A stretch of 43,865 nucleotides of DNA from CTSOIL-112 sp964293815 (GCA_964293815.1 CAXYYC010000023.1:1-43865), one strand, 5' to 3'. Counted from the first letter of the stretch, positions 8,572-17,356 are shown. Made by a program: numbers and translations. The notes: generated by a model from the sequence alone, not told the origin.

Positions 8572-8961
8572 TTATGCGCACGCGATCGTAATGATGAGCA
8601 AAATCAAGGCCAAAACCGCAAATACAGCCCAGTGTGCGCCCAAAATGGTTTTTTCTGGAACGAATTTATCACCCTGCTGCACTTTCATCACTTTTGGCGT
8701 GGTTTCAAACCAAGTGTAGGTGTTGAATAACGCAGCAACCAAGGTTAATACGGTGAATAAAATCATCAACGGACTTTTTTGCATTTCAATCCATGACAGC
8801 CATTTGATTTGCGATGTGGCCAATGCCGCCACACCAGCCATCAAATTTAAAACATAGATGGCCATTGGGATGCAGGTCACTTCACGCAGCATATAGCGTT
8901 GATAAAACGGCTTGGCCATGAACCAATTCGAGGCCTGTGTGGTTTGATAGGGTTTTCTCAT
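8572..8961 (-). CDS. frdC: fumarate reductase membrane anchor subunit C
   Basis: This is the second membrane anchor of quinol:fumarate reductase, 129 residues with three helices. The N-terminal region PFYQRYMLREVTCIP matches the FrdC signature; the Glu at residue 27 corresponds to the quinol-site Glu29 of E. coli FrdC. HTWFE-like NTYTWFETTPKVMKV and the terminal helix also agree. FrdC and FrdD carry no haem, so this is the enterobacterial-type enzyme rather than a haem-containing succinate dehydrogenase. The start lies 3 nt after frdB, with AAGGAG upstream. Confidence 0.94.
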   Translation of the reverse strand: MRKPYQTTQASNWFMAKPFYQRYMLREVTCIPMAIYVLNLMAGVAALATSQIKWLSWIEMQKSPLMILFTVLTLVAALFNTYTWFETTPKVMKVQQGDKFVPEKTILGAHWAVFAVLALILLIITIACA

Positions 8962-8964
8962 GGT

Positions 8965-9720
8965 TTACTCCTTGCCTGAAATCAAGCCTTTGAGCCAGTA
9001 TTGGCTGGATTGGGCTTTGGCTTGTTGAATCGCGCCAGCCGGATCGACGTTTTTCGGACATACTTCCGAGCAGTAGCCCACAAAGGTACACGGCCAAATG
9101 CCATTGTCCAAATTCATCACGTCAAAGCGTTGTTCAGCGCCTTCGTCACGCGTATCGTAGTTGTAACGCAAGGCAAGCGCATTCGCGGCTGGGCCTAAAA
9201 ATTCAGCGTTGACCGCAACTTGCGGACAGGCTTGGTAGCACAGCATACAGTTGATACACATGGTGTACTGCTTGAATTTCGCCAGCTCTTTCGGTGTTTG
9301 AACATGTGATTTGAGCGTCACATTGGTGAACTCAGTTTGCGGTTTTTCCTTGATGATGTAGGGTTTGACCGCATTGAGTTTTTCGATGAATGGCTCAATG
9401 TCTACGACCAAATCTTTTTCCACGGGGAATTGATCCAACGGCGTGACGGTGATTTTGTCGCAATCGGCGTATTCGCGCACAAAGGTGGAGCAGGCTAATT
9501 TCGGCACACCGTTGATGACCATGCCGCAAGAGCCGCAGACTTCCATGCGGCATGACCAACGGTAGGCCAGATCGGCTGCTTGTTCGTCCTTGATCGACGC
9601 CAGTGCGTCCAAAATAGACATGTCTTGCGTCCATTCGATCTCAAAGCTTTGCATCCACGGTTTGCTGTCCACATCGGGACGATAGCGGGATACCTCGATA
9701 ATGATTTTTTTCGCAGTCAT
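8965..9720 (-). CDS. frdB: fumarate reductase iron-sulfur subunit
   Basis: FrdB passes electrons from the membrane quinol site to the flavin of FrdA. Its three cluster motifs are visible: CRMEVCGSCGMVINGVPKLAC for [2Fe-2S], CINCMLCYQACP for [4Fe-4S], and CTFVGYCSEVCPKNVDP for [3Fe-4S]. The 251-residue product starts at ATG 9720 (MTAKKIIIEV), 1 nt after the frdA stop and after GGAGGG. A nine-codon upstream extension of the frame is rejected because it lies inside frdA and has no ribosome binding site. Confidence 0.95.
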   Translation of the reverse strand: MTAKKIIIEVSRYRPDVDSKPWMQSFEIEWTQDMSILDALASIKDEQAADLAYRWSCRMEVCGSCGMVINGVPKLACSTFVREYADCDKITVTPLDQFPVEKDLVVDIEPFIEKLNAVKPYIIKEKPQTEFTNVTLKSHVQTPKELAKFKQYTMCINCMLCYQACPQVAVNAEFLGPAANALALRYNYDTRDEGAEQRFDVMNLDNGIWPCTFVGYCSEVCPKNVDPAGAIQQAKAQSSQYWLKGLISGKE

Positions 9721-9721
9721 A

Positions 9722-11488
9722 TTATTTACCCTCCGCGGCCGCGCCATACGCCCGTACAGCAGGTTGTGATTTGGTAATGGTCACAGAACTGTAGTCAATC
9801 GCTGGTGCATCATCACCGCGATAGAATGCCAAACTGTGTTTCAAGAAGTTCACGTCATCGCGCTCAGGCGCATCCAGACGCTGATGCGAGCCGCGAGACT
9901 CTTTGCGGTGGTACGCCGAGTGCGCCATTGCTTCGGCCACGTCCAACAAGTAGCCCAATTCGATGGTAGTCAACCAGTCGGTGTTGAAGTTGGTCGAATG
10001 GTCGGTGACGCGCACATTTTTGTAGCGGCGTTTCAATTCGGCGATGCGATCAATGGCTTTTTTCGTGGTTTCTTCGGAACGGAAAATACCCACGCCCTCT
10101 TCCATCATTGCACCCAATTCGCGGCGAATATCCGCTGGTGATTCGGTGCCATCGGTTTTGCTGCGCAGCGCATCGTATGGCGCATAACTGCGTTCAGCCA
10201 GCGCTTTGATTTGCTCTTGGCTCAGGCTGTGTTGGCGAGTTTTGGAGAAATTAGCGGCTTCTTCGCCCGCAACTTTACCAAACACGGTCAATTCAGCCAG
10301 AGAGTTGGAACCCAAGCGATTCGCGCCATGCAGGCCGACTGATGAGCATTCGCCAACGGCGTACAAACCAGCCATGCGCGTTGCGCAACGGCCATTGGTT
10401 TCAATCCCGCCCATGGTGTAGTGTGCGGTCGGACGTACCGGAATCGGTTCTTTGACCGGATCGACGCCGACGAATTTTTCAGCCAATTCGCAGATGAACG
10501 GTAGACGTTCGTGCAGGTATTTTTCACCCAAGTGACGCAAATCAAGGTAGACCACATCGCCGCGTGAGCTTGGAATCGTGCGGCCTTTTTGTTGCTCATG
10601 CCAGAAGGCTTGTGACAAGCGGTCGCGTGGGCCGAGTTCCATGTATTTATTTTTCGCTTCGCCAACCGGCGTTTCAGGGCCGAGACCGTAGTCTTGCAAA
10701 TAACGATAGCCGTCTTTGTTGGTCAAAATACCGCCCTCACCGCGACAGCCTTCGGTCATCAAAATGCCAGAGCCGGGCAAGCCAGTTGGGTGGTATTGGA
10801 CAAACTCCATATCGCGCAGAGGCACGCCGTGGCGGTAGGCCAATGCCATGCCGTCACCGGTAACGATACCGCCGTTGGTGTTGTACAGATAAACGCGACC
10901 CGCACCACCGGTGGCGATAATCACGCTTTTTGCTTGAACGGCGATGGTTTCACCATTTTGTACATCCAAGCACAAAACGCCGTGCAGTTGACCATCCTCG
11001 ACCAACAAGTCTAAGGCGAAATGCTCGTCCAGACGTTTGATCGTTGGGTACTGTAAAGAGGTTTGGAACAGCGTATGCAGAATGTGGAAGCCGGTTTTGT
11101 CTGCGGCGAACCATGTGCGTGGGACTTTCATACCGCCAAAGCGGCGCACGTTGGGTTGACCTTCGGGCGTGCGTGACCACGGACAACCCCAGTTTTCCAA
11201 CTGGATCATTTCCTGCGTGGCATGATTGACAAAATAATCAACCACATCTTGCTCACACAGCCAGTCACCGCCGGAAACGGTATCGTGGAAGTGGTACTCC
11301 AATGAGTCATCCTCGCGCACGACGCCCGCTGAGCCGCCTTCGGCCGCGACGGTGTGACTACGCATTGGGTATACTTTGGAAATAAGGGTGATTTTGGTAT
11401 CGGGTTGTGTGCGTGCGACTTCGATTGCGGCACGTAAACCTGCACCACCGGCACCGACGATCGCAACATCGGTCTGTAGAATCTGCAT
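9722..11488 (-). CDS. frdA: fumarate reductase flavoprotein subunit
   Basis: This is the catalytic subunit of quinol:fumarate oxidoreductase, facing the cytoplasm, reducing fumarate to succinate. The 588 residues closely follow E. coli FrdA (602). They include the FAD-binding VAIVGAGGAGLRAA, RSHTVAAEGGSAG with the covalent-FAD His45, MEFVQYHPTGLPGSGILMTE, EGCRGEGGILTN, and RPTAHYTMGGIETNG with active-site residues. It heads frdABCD, preceded by a 298-nt regulatory region. Close similarity to enterobacterial enzymes, which use menaquinol, next to rquA makes its actual quinone partner an open question. Confidence 0.96.
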   Translation of the reverse strand: MQILQTDVAIVGAGGAGLRAAIEVARTQPDTKITLISKVYPMRSHTVAAEGGSAGVVREDDSLEYHFHDTVSGGDWLCEQDVVDYFVNHATQEMIQLENWGCPWSRTPEGQPNVRRFGGMKVPRTWFAADKTGFHILHTLFQTSLQYPTIKRLDEHFALDLLVEDGQLHGVLCLDVQNGETIAVQAKSVIIATGGAGRVYLYNTNGGIVTGDGMALAYRHGVPLRDMEFVQYHPTGLPGSGILMTEGCRGEGGILTNKDGYRYLQDYGLGPETPVGEAKNKYMELGPRDRLSQAFWHEQQKGRTIPSSRGDVVYLDLRHLGEKYLHERLPFICELAEKFVGVDPVKEPIPVRPTAHYTMGGIETNGRCATRMAGLYAVGECSSVGLHGANRLGSNSLAELTVFGKVAGEEAANFSKTRQHSLSQEQIKALAERSYAPYDALRSKTDGTESPADIRRELGAMMEEGVGIFRSEETTKKAIDRIAELKRRYKNVRVTDHSTNFNTDWLTTIELGYLLDVAEAMAHSAYHRKESRGSHQRLDAPERDDVNFLKHSLAFYRGDDAPAIDYSSVTITKSQPAVRAYGAAAEGK

Positions 11489-11786
11489 GATGACCTCTCT
11501 TTTTTATAGATTCAGAAAGTGCGCTCGATGCTCAAATTCAGACAGCGGGTTTTTGGACTGGCTCAGTACCTCTTCGCATCTTTGACTGAGCATTTCGAGG
11601 CAATGGAATTATACACCCGTTAGGTTACAAAACTATATCAGTTCTGATAATCAAAACTTATTTTTATATTTATGGAATATCGCAGGAATATTTATCGGGG
11701 TAAAGCAATTTACAAAAAAATGGTCGGTCATTTTTTGTATAGACCGACCATTTTTTCATGCGTTTTCAGCATAACAATGTAACCGT
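11489..11786. promoter_or_regulatory. frd upstream region
   Basis: There is no gene in this stretch. It contains a TATCAG-TT-CTGATA palindrome (11636-11649) about 150 nt upstream of frdA, and A/T-rich DNA that must hold the frd promoter. I find no canonical FNR box (TTGAT-N4-ATCAA). The right end is the terminator of the neighbouring VWA gene. Confidence 0.4.
11715..11756. terminator. strong terminator after the VWA gene
   Basis: AAAAAATGGTCGGTC (11715-11729) pairs perfectly with GACCGACCATTTTTT (11742-11756) around a 12-nt loop. It lies 30 nt beyond the stop of the minus-strand VWA gene and works in either direction. Confidence 0.9.
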
Positions 11787-13127
11787 TTACCGAATTTGTC
11801 TTTGCAAGGCTTTTTCTACCGCATAATCAAACGCATCTGCTTTGCTGTTTTCACCGCCCTGCTCACGCAAATATTGCTCGCGTTTTTTCGACAGCACGGT
11901 GATTTCTTTGCGAATTTTTGCGCGCTCATCGATTTTTTGCTGGACATACGCTTGGCGCTCGGCTGCTGTCATGCGCTGCATCTCATTCGGTAACTCTTCG
12001 GTTTTTACCTGATTGAGGTCAATGGATTTGTTCTCAACCGCTTGCACCAAATCGCTCGAATGATACGAGGCTTCGGTATTGATCGATTTATTGATGGCGC
12101 GATCCGCGCGCGCACTGGTGGGTGCAGCGGCCAATGAGGTGGTATAGCCCAGCGCATCGCTCGCTATTTTTTCACGCGCCGAGCCATAGTACACGCCACG
12201 TCGTGCCATATCGTCGCCCAGCTCGGCCAAGCGTGTGTCGTATGGCGTGGACACGGTTTGCACACCACCACTTTGTGCAATGGCGAAATATTCACCGCCG
12301 CCTTTGCGCGCGACTTCGCGCCAGATGGGCGTGGTGGATTGAATATTACCCACCTGAATGGCATTTACGGTAATGCCACGGTCTTTGGCTTGCGACGCGG
12401 TTTTTTGCGCACTTGGGTATTGTTGATAATCATCATGCGGCGGCGCATCACCGACCAAAAACAGTACCTGCGACAAGCGCCCTACGCCATTCACTGAGCC
12501 ATAATCAGTATTTTGTGTTGCGCGCCCACTCCAGCCCACGGCATTGAGCGCATCGCTCATCGCCAAACGCACATGCTCTGGCTCATCGCCACCGCCCTCT
12601 GCGCGGAAATTCATCAGCTTGCTGTAGACCGCATCCAAATCGGAGGACAAAGGCGTGATGCGTGTAACGTAATCATCCCCCACGTCACGATAGGCAACCA
12701 GCCCGACGCGCACCAGTACTTTTTGATTCGAGGCTTTTTGACGCTGGGTCACATCATTGATGATGCGCCAGACTTTTTGCTTCGCGCCTTCGATCAAACC
12801 ACCCATTGAGCCAGTGGTGTCGATGGCAAAAACCAATTCGATCGTGCGGTCATAGTTTTGATCGGGGACAAATGGCGGCAACTGCGGATTTTTTGGCTGT
12901 GGCTCATTCAAAGCACCGCGCACAATGTCTCGAATATCGCTGTCATTGCTTGCAACTTCAACGCTCGGCAGCGTCCAAATCGGGCGCAATCCCGCATCAA
13001 AGCTCGGTACTTTTGAAAGTACTTCGGGGGTGGTTTTGACTGCAGCAAAAGATGAAGGAACAACACTGATACCCAGCATACCAATGAGTACCGAGATCAT
13101 GAGACGACGAGGCGTGGCTTTTGACAT
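11787..13127 (-). CDS. exported von Willebrand factor type A domain protein
   Basis: The 446-residue protein has a cleavable signal peptide (RRLMISVLIGMLGISVVPSSFAA), so it acts in the periplasm or outside. A VWA domain spans about residues 90-300. Its metal-ion-dependent adhesion site starts IELVFAIDTTGSMGG (a DTTGS variant of DxSxS), with later RAEGGGDEPEHVRLAM and VLFLVGDAPPHDD supplying the usual Thr/Asp positions. After it come about 150 residues ending in a charged, probably coiled-coil helix rich in Lys, Glu and Arg. Such proteins bind divalent metals and mediate protein contacts; the partner here is unknown. It lies between radA and frd but has its own terminator, so I infer no functional tie to either. 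Confidence 0.8.
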   Translation of the reverse strand: MSKATPRRLMISVLIGMLGISVVPSSFAAVKTTPEVLSKVPSFDAGLRPIWTLPSVEVASNDSDIRDIVRGALNEPQPKNPQLPPFVPDQNYDRTIELVFAIDTTGSMGGLIEGAKQKVWRIINDVTQRQKASNQKVLVRVGLVAYRDVGDDYVTRITPLSSDLDAVYSKLMNFRAEGGGDEPEHVRLAMSDALNAVGWSGRATQNTDYGSVNGVGRLSQVLFLVGDAPPHDDYQQYPSAQKTASQAKDRGITVNAIQVGNIQSTTPIWREVARKGGGEYFAIAQSGGVQTVSTPYDTRLAELGDDMARRGVYYGSAREKIASDALGYTTSLAAAPTSARADRAINKSINTEASYHSSDLVQAVENKSIDLNQVKTEELPNEMQRMTAAERQAYVQQKIDERAKIRKEITVLSKKREQYLREQGGENSKADAFDYAVEKALQRQIR

Positions 13128-13208
13128 GAAAATCCTTAAATAACGTGGTTATATCCAATGATAGACACGTTTCTAACGCCCGATATTTTGAACGGTTGAC
13201 GTTGTTCC

Positions 13209-13243
13209 AAAACAAAACGAGGCAAAATGATCGCCTCGCTTTT
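13209..13243. terminator. terminator of radA
   Basis: CGAGGC (13218-13223) pairs with GCCTCG (13233-13238) and is flanked by A-rich and T-rich runs. It lies just past the radA stop on the minus strand. Confidence 0.75.
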
Positions 13244-13261
13244 TGGTCAACCGTCACATCG

Positions 13262-14626
13262 TTATTCGATTTCCCGAATCCGTGCCAGCGCTTGATCGAT
13301 GCGTTCAACCGCAATCACGGTCAAACCGTTGATTTTTTGCTTGGGTGCATTGGCTTTCGGGATCAGCGCATGTGTGAAACCGAGTTTAGCCGCTTCCTTT
13401 AGACGCTCCTGTCCTCGTGGTGCGGGACGCACTTCACCGGCCAAGCCGATTTCGCCAAACACGACCAAGCCTTTGGGCAAAGGTTTGTTGCGCAACGATG
13501 AAACAATCGCCAACAATACCGCCAAATCCGCCGCCGGCTCGGTGATTTTCACACCGCCGACCGCGTTGATAAACACATCCTGATCGAAGCACACCACGCC
13601 CGCATGACGGTGTAATACGGCCAACAGCATCGCCAAACGATTTTGCTCCAAGCCAACCGACAAGCGCCGCGCATTTGGCGCATGCGAGGCATCAACCAAG
13701 GCTTGCACCTCAACCAGCAGCGGTCGTGTGCCCTCCTGCGTCACCATCACGCACGAGCCAGCCACATCGTCTTTGTGTTGTGATAAAAAAATCGCCGACG
13801 GATTGGTGACGCCTTTCAGCCCTTTTTCGGTCATGGCAAAAACGCCCAGCTCATTCACTGCGCCAAAGCGATTTTTAAACGCGCGAATCAGCCGAAATGA
13901 CGATTGCGTGTCGCCCTCAAAATACAGCACGGTATCAACGATGTGCTCCAATACGCGCGGCCCCGCCAAACTGCCCTCTTTGGTCACATGACCGACCATA
14001 ATCAGCGTGATGCCGGTGGCTTTCGCCACGCGCGTCAGTTGAGCCGCGCATTCCCGTACTTGAGCCACCGAGCCGGGTGCGGAAGACAATTCACCCGAAT
14101 ACATGGTTTGAATCGAGTCAATCACCGCAACGTCGGGTTTGAGCTGCATTAAAGTATTGATAATACTGTCTAAATTAATTTCAGCCTGAAACTGCATCTG
14201 CGCGTCGGATAAATCCAAACGCTGCGCGCGCAAGGCAACCTGAGCGCCCGATTCCTCACCACTGATGTACAAAACCGGTCGCGTTGCAGACAGCGTTGCG
14301 AGTGATTGCAGCAGCAAGGTCGATTTACCAATGCCCGGATCACCACCAATCAAAATCACGCCACCGGGAACCAAACCACCACCCAAAACACGGTCAAATT
14401 CGGACACGCCGCTGGAAAAACGCGGCACATCCTGTGCATGAATCTGCGCAAGCGCCTGCACGGGCGAAGCCGGAGCAAGCGCAGAGAAACGGTTATTACT
14501 GGGCTTTTCAGCCGCTGTTTCGATCAGTGTATTCCATGATTGACAGCTTGGACACTGCCCAGACCATTTCGCCGTCGTGCCGCCGCATTCGCTACACACA
14601 TATTGATTTTTCGCAGGTTTTGCCAT
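13262..14626 (-). CDS. radA: DNA repair protein RadA
   Basis: RadA is a RecA-related branch-migration helicase that helps process recombination intermediates in the cytoplasm. The 454-residue product has, in order, a four-Cys zinc finger (CSECGG...CPSC, residues 11-28), Walker A GGDPGIGKST (94-103), Walker B-like VAVIDSIQTMYSGE, the RadA-specific KNRFG motif near residue 250, and a C-terminal Lon-protease-like domain (GGVKITEPAADLAVLLAIVS). E. coli RadA has 460 residues. I start at ATG 14626 (MAKPAKNQYVC); an in-frame ATG five codons upstream is possible but less conserved. Single gene with its own terminator. Confidence 0.96.
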   Translation of the reverse strand: MAKPAKNQYVCSECGGTTAKWSGQCPSCQSWNTLIETAAEKPSNNRFSALAPASPVQALAQIHAQDVPRFSSGVSEFDRVLGGGLVPGGVILIGGDPGIGKSTLLLQSLATLSATRPVLYISGEESGAQVALRAQRLDLSDAQMQFQAEINLDSIINTLMQLKPDVAVIDSIQTMYSGELSSAPGSVAQVRECAAQLTRVAKATGITLIMVGHVTKEGSLAGPRVLEHIVDTVLYFEGDTQSSFRLIRAFKNRFGAVNELGVFAMTEKGLKGVTNPSAIFLSQHKDDVAGSCVMVTQEGTRPLLVEVQALVDASHAPNARRLSVGLEQNRLAMLLAVLHRHAGVVCFDQDVFINAVGGVKITEPAADLAVLLAIVSSLRNKPLPKGLVVFGEIGLAGEVRPAPRGQERLKEAAKLGFTHALIPKANAPKQKINGLTVIAVERIDQALARIREIE

Positions 14627-14756
14627 GATGATTCGTTTCAAAATAAGTGACTGCGATTATAGCAACACACTCTCCATGCCGTAATCATTCCGACAGTTAA
14701 TGAACGATTTTTGCATGATATATCTTTGGATGGCGTTCAAAAACAATGCTTTGTTA

Positions 14757-14762
14757 TATAAT
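14757..14762 (+). promoter_or_regulatory. -10 element upstream of the zinc-finger gene
   Basis: A perfect TATAAT lies 58 nt before the start codon of the CHCC zinc-finger gene. The -35 is weak (TTCAAA at 14736-14741, 15-nt spacing). Confidence 0.4.
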
Positions 14763-14820
14763 GCACAGGTTATTTTCAATCGCGACACAGCACAAAGATT
14801 CAAAATTTTAAGGATTTGTA

Positions 14821-15015
14821 ATGAACACAACCACAGACGCACCGATCATTGAACTTTCCGCCAGCGATTTGCCGGTACACTGCCCCACGCCATCGATGGC
14901 GCAATGGAACAGCCATCCACGCGTATTCATCAAATTGATCCACGGTGAAGGCAAATGCCCGTACTGCGGTACGGTCTATCGTCTGAAAGCAGGCGAAAAA
15001 GTCGCGCATCACTGA
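14821..15015 (+). CDS. CHCC-type zinc-finger domain protein
   Basis: A 64-residue protein with the CHCC zinc-binding pattern: Cys and His in LPVHCPTP...WNSHPRVFI, then GEGKCPYCGTVYRL. This domain is the one found in the small NDUFS6-type accessory subunit of mitochondrial complex I, and in short stand-alone bacterial proteins of unknown function. The start is ATG 14821, 58 nt past a TATAAT box. It precedes the NTF2-like gene by 20 nt, so the two are probably co-transcribed. The bacterial role is not known to me. Confidence 0.8.
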   Translation: MNTTTDAPIIELSASDLPVHCPTPSMAQWNSHPRVFIKLIHGEGKCPYCGTVYRLKAGEKVAHH

Positions 15016-15035
15016 TTAAACCTTCAGGTTATTTT

Positions 15036-15494
15036 ATGCCCAAACGCAAACCACCCAAGTCTGTGTTGGCGATGTTCGCCAACGCATCTGAGCTGGAAAA
15101 GGCATTTTATGCCGCACTGGCGCAAGGCGACGTTGAGCAAATGATGGCGCTGTGGGTCGATGACCAGTCCTCCATTTGTATTTTGCCGAATTTTCCTTAT
15201 GCGCAGGGGCAACTCGCACTGTCAGAAACATGGCGCACATTGTTTGAGATCGGGCAATTCAAAGCACAGGTATTGGCCAGCCATTGTCTGGACAATATCC
15301 AAACCGCTGTTCATAACCAACTACTGCACATCGAATTAACGCTGAATCAAGATGGCGCGGTTCAGCACTTTAACCTACACAGCACCTTGGTCTTTTCTAA
15401 AACCGAAGATGGCTGGCGCGTGTCACTGTTTCACGCCAGTGTTGCCTTGGACACCAATAAATTGGTGGAAGAAATGCCGAAGTTACTGCATTAA
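15036..15494 (+). CDS. SnoaL/NTF2-like small protein
   Basis: The 152-residue product looks like an NTF2-fold (SnoaL, DUF4440) protein: an N-terminal helix ASELEKAFYAALAQGDVEQM, then MALWVDDQSSICILPNFP, and alternating strands to the end (FNLHSTLVFSKTEDGWRVSLFH). Such proteins are enzymes or ligand-binding domains of many kinds, so no substrate can be given. I choose ATG 15036 because the upstream part of the frame overlaps the zinc-finger gene. It follows that gene by 20 nt, suggesting an operon. Confidence 0.7.
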   Translation: MPKRKPPKSVLAMFANASELEKAFYAALAQGDVEQMMALWVDDQSSICILPNFPYAQGQLALSETWRTLFEIGQFKAQVLASHCLDNIQTAVHNQLLHIELTLNQDGAVQHFNLHSTLVFSKTEDGWRVSLFHASVALDTNKLVEEMPKLLH

Positions 15495-15574
15495 TAATCA
15501 GCAAAATTTACATATTTAACTTTAATAAATCAATTTAATTGATTGATTTTAAATAATTTATATTTAGGAAACAC

Positions 15575-16186
15575 ATGAGCAAACGAATTGACTTTTATTT
15601 TGATTTCACCTCACCTTACGGCTACTTTGCCAGCACGCGCATCAACGAATTGGCGGCCAAATATGGACATCAAGTGGATTGGCATCCATATGTCGGCGAA
15701 GAATTTAAACCATCCAATAGTGGCACCGGTTTATCCCAAATCCCTGCGAAACTGAAGTACCAAAAACGCGACATCCTCCGCACCGCCCAATTTGAAAACA
15801 TTCCGTATCAAGAGCCAAGCGTCACCACATTAGACGCACGCTACGCCGCCCGCGCGGTGCTGTGGGTAGAATCGAATTTAGGCGAAGCCAAAGGCATCGA
15901 ACTGGCGCAAGCCATTTTGCGCGCCTATCACGTTGACAGCAAAAACATCAGCGACACACAAACCATCACCGCCATTGCGCAAAGCATCGGGCTGAATGCC
16001 GAAGATGTCCTCGCAGGCATCAGCCACGCCAGTACACGCGAACAATTCCGCGCCGAGGTCGATCTCGCCACCGCCAAAGGCGTATTTGGCTCACCGTTTT
16101 TCATCCTTGATGGCGAACCATTCTGGGGCTTTGACCGCATGGATCAACTCGAAGCCGCGCTCAAACGCAAAGAGTCCGCTCAATAA
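15575..16186 (+). CDS. 2-hydroxychromene-2-carboxylate isomerase-like (DsbA/kappa-GST fold) protein
   Basis: The 203-residue cytoplasmic protein has the DsbA-like thioredoxin fold of HCCA isomerases: IDFYFDFTSPYGYFAS at the N-terminus, where Ser replaces the Cys-X-X-Cys centre, and GVFGSPFFILDGEPFWGFDR near the C-terminus with the cis-Pro glutathione-binding loop. NahD, the family prototype, isomerises a naphthalene breakdown product with glutathione. No aromatic-degradation genes are nearby, so the true substrate is probably another glutathione-dependent reaction. It lies 20 nt upstream of nth. Confidence 0.82.
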   Translation: MSKRIDFYFDFTSPYGYFASTRINELAAKYGHQVDWHPYVGEEFKPSNSGTGLSQIPAKLKYQKRDILRTAQFENIPYQEPSVTTLDARYAARAVLWVESNLGEAKGIELAQAILRAYHVDSKNISDTQTITAIAQSIGLNAEDVLAGISHASTREQFRAEVDLATAKGVFGSPFFILDGEPFWGFDRMDQLEAALKRKESAQ

Positions 16187-16206
16187 CACGATCAATCACC
16201 GATATC

Positions 16207-16947
16207 ATGCGCCCCGCTGACCGAGAAGAACTGTTTCGCCGACTACAACAAGCGAATCCGAACCCCACCACCGAACTGCGCTACACCAGCCCGTTTGAGC
16301 TGCTCGTCTCGGTGGTACTCTCGGCACAGGCGACCGACGTCGGTGTCAATAAAGCCACAGCCCGCCTCTACCCCGTCGCCAATACACCCGAAGCCATCCT
16401 CGCGCTTGGCGAAGACGGTCTAATCGAATACATCAACACCATCGGTCTATACCGCAGCAAAGCCAAGCACGTCATTGGTTTGTGTCAAATGCTGATCGAA
16501 CAGCACAATAGCCAAGTGCCGCATGATCGCGCCGCATTGGAAGCACTACCTGGTGTTGGGCGAAAAACCGCCAATGTCATACTCAACACCATATTTGGTG
16601 AACCGACCATGGCCGTGGACACCCATATTTTCCGTCTGGGCAACCGCACCGGACTGGCTAAAGGCAAAAATGTCCTCGAAGTCGAACAAAAACTGCTGAA
16701 AAATATTCCCAAACAATACCTCATTGACGCACATCACTGGTTAATCCTGCATGGACGCTACGTTTGCCAAGCGCGCAAACCCAAATGCGGCGAATGTGTG
16801 ATTGAAGACCTGTGTGCGTTCAAACAGAAAAATCTACCTGAATACCTAAAAGCCGAATCAACTGCCAAGCCAGCCAAAACGGCCAAAAAGGCAATGACAG
16901 CAAGGACAAAAACAACCGCTGCAAAAACACCAAAGGCCAAAGCATGA
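16207..16947 (+). CDS. nth: endonuclease III (DNA glycosylase/AP lyase) with basic tail
   Basis: Nth removes oxidised pyrimidines and cuts the abasic site in base excision repair. The helix-hairpin-helix LPGVGRKTANV carries catalytic Lys120, and AVDTHIFRL carries Asp138, identical in numbering to E. coli. The [4Fe-4S] motif C-X6-C-X2-C-X5-C is intact (CQARKPKCGECVIEDLC). The core ends near residue 215, where E. coli Nth stops. A further 30 or so residues, rich in Lys, Ala and Thr with repeated KPAKTAKK-like words, form a histone-H1-like tail that may add DNA affinity. The last 4 nt overlap crcB (ATGA). Confidence 0.95.
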   Translation: MRPADREELFRRLQQANPNPTTELRYTSPFELLVSVVLSAQATDVGVNKATARLYPVANTPEAILALGEDGLIEYINTIGLYRSKAKHVIGLCQMLIEQHNSQVPHDRAALEALPGVGRKTANVILNTIFGEPTMAVDTHIFRLGNRTGLAKGKNVLEVEQKLLKNIPKQYLIDAHHWLILHGRYVCQARKPKCGECVIEDLCAFKQKNLPEYLKAESTAKPAKTAKKAMTARTKTTAAKTPKAKA

Positions 16948-17342
16948 ATCAGCTACTCGCCATCCTGCTGGTCGGACTGGGCGGTGGATTCGGCTCCATC
17001 GCCCGCTACCTCGTGGGAAACGCCACCATGCGCTGGGTCGCACCGCACAACTCGGTCGGATTTCCGTGGGGAACGCTGCTGGTGAATGTGCTCGGTTGCG
17101 CCGTGATCGGAGTGCTCGCCGTCGCCATTGAGCGCCTTACTTCGCTCAATACCGAACTGCGCCTGCTGCTCATCACTGGCTTTCTCGGTGGTTTCACCAC
17201 CTTCTCCAGCTTCGGGCTGGATACTTGGATACTGATGCGCAAAGGCGAATGGCTCTATGCGACTGCCTACGTCAGCGCGAGCGTTGGCTTTGGGATTTTA
17301 GCCGTTGCGCTGATGTTTGCGTGGATGGGGAAATCGGCGTAG
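16944..17342 (+). CDS. crcB: fluoride channel Fluc/CrcB
   Basis: CrcB forms a dual-topology dimeric membrane channel that lets F- leave the cell. The 132-residue product has four hydrophobic helices and the family motifs GGGFGSIARYLVGN, FPWGTLLVNVLGC, and TGFLGGFTTFSSFGLDT, which includes the Phe residues and central Na+ site. It overlaps nth by 4 nt and must be translated from the same message, so there is no room for the fluoride riboswitch often found before crcB. Confidence 0.94.
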   Translation: MNQLLAILLVGLGGGFGSIARYLVGNATMRWVAPHNSVGFPWGTLLVNVLGCAVIGVLAVAIERLTSLNTELRLLLITGFLGGFTTFSSFGLDTWILMRKGEWLYATAYVSASVGFGILAVALMFAWMGKSA

Positions 17343-17356
17343 ACAAAAACTGAATT

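Noticed and set aside
16207..16944. Fluoride riboswitch for crcB
   Set aside because: crcB overlaps the nth stop codon, so there is no non-coding leader in which such an RNA could lie.
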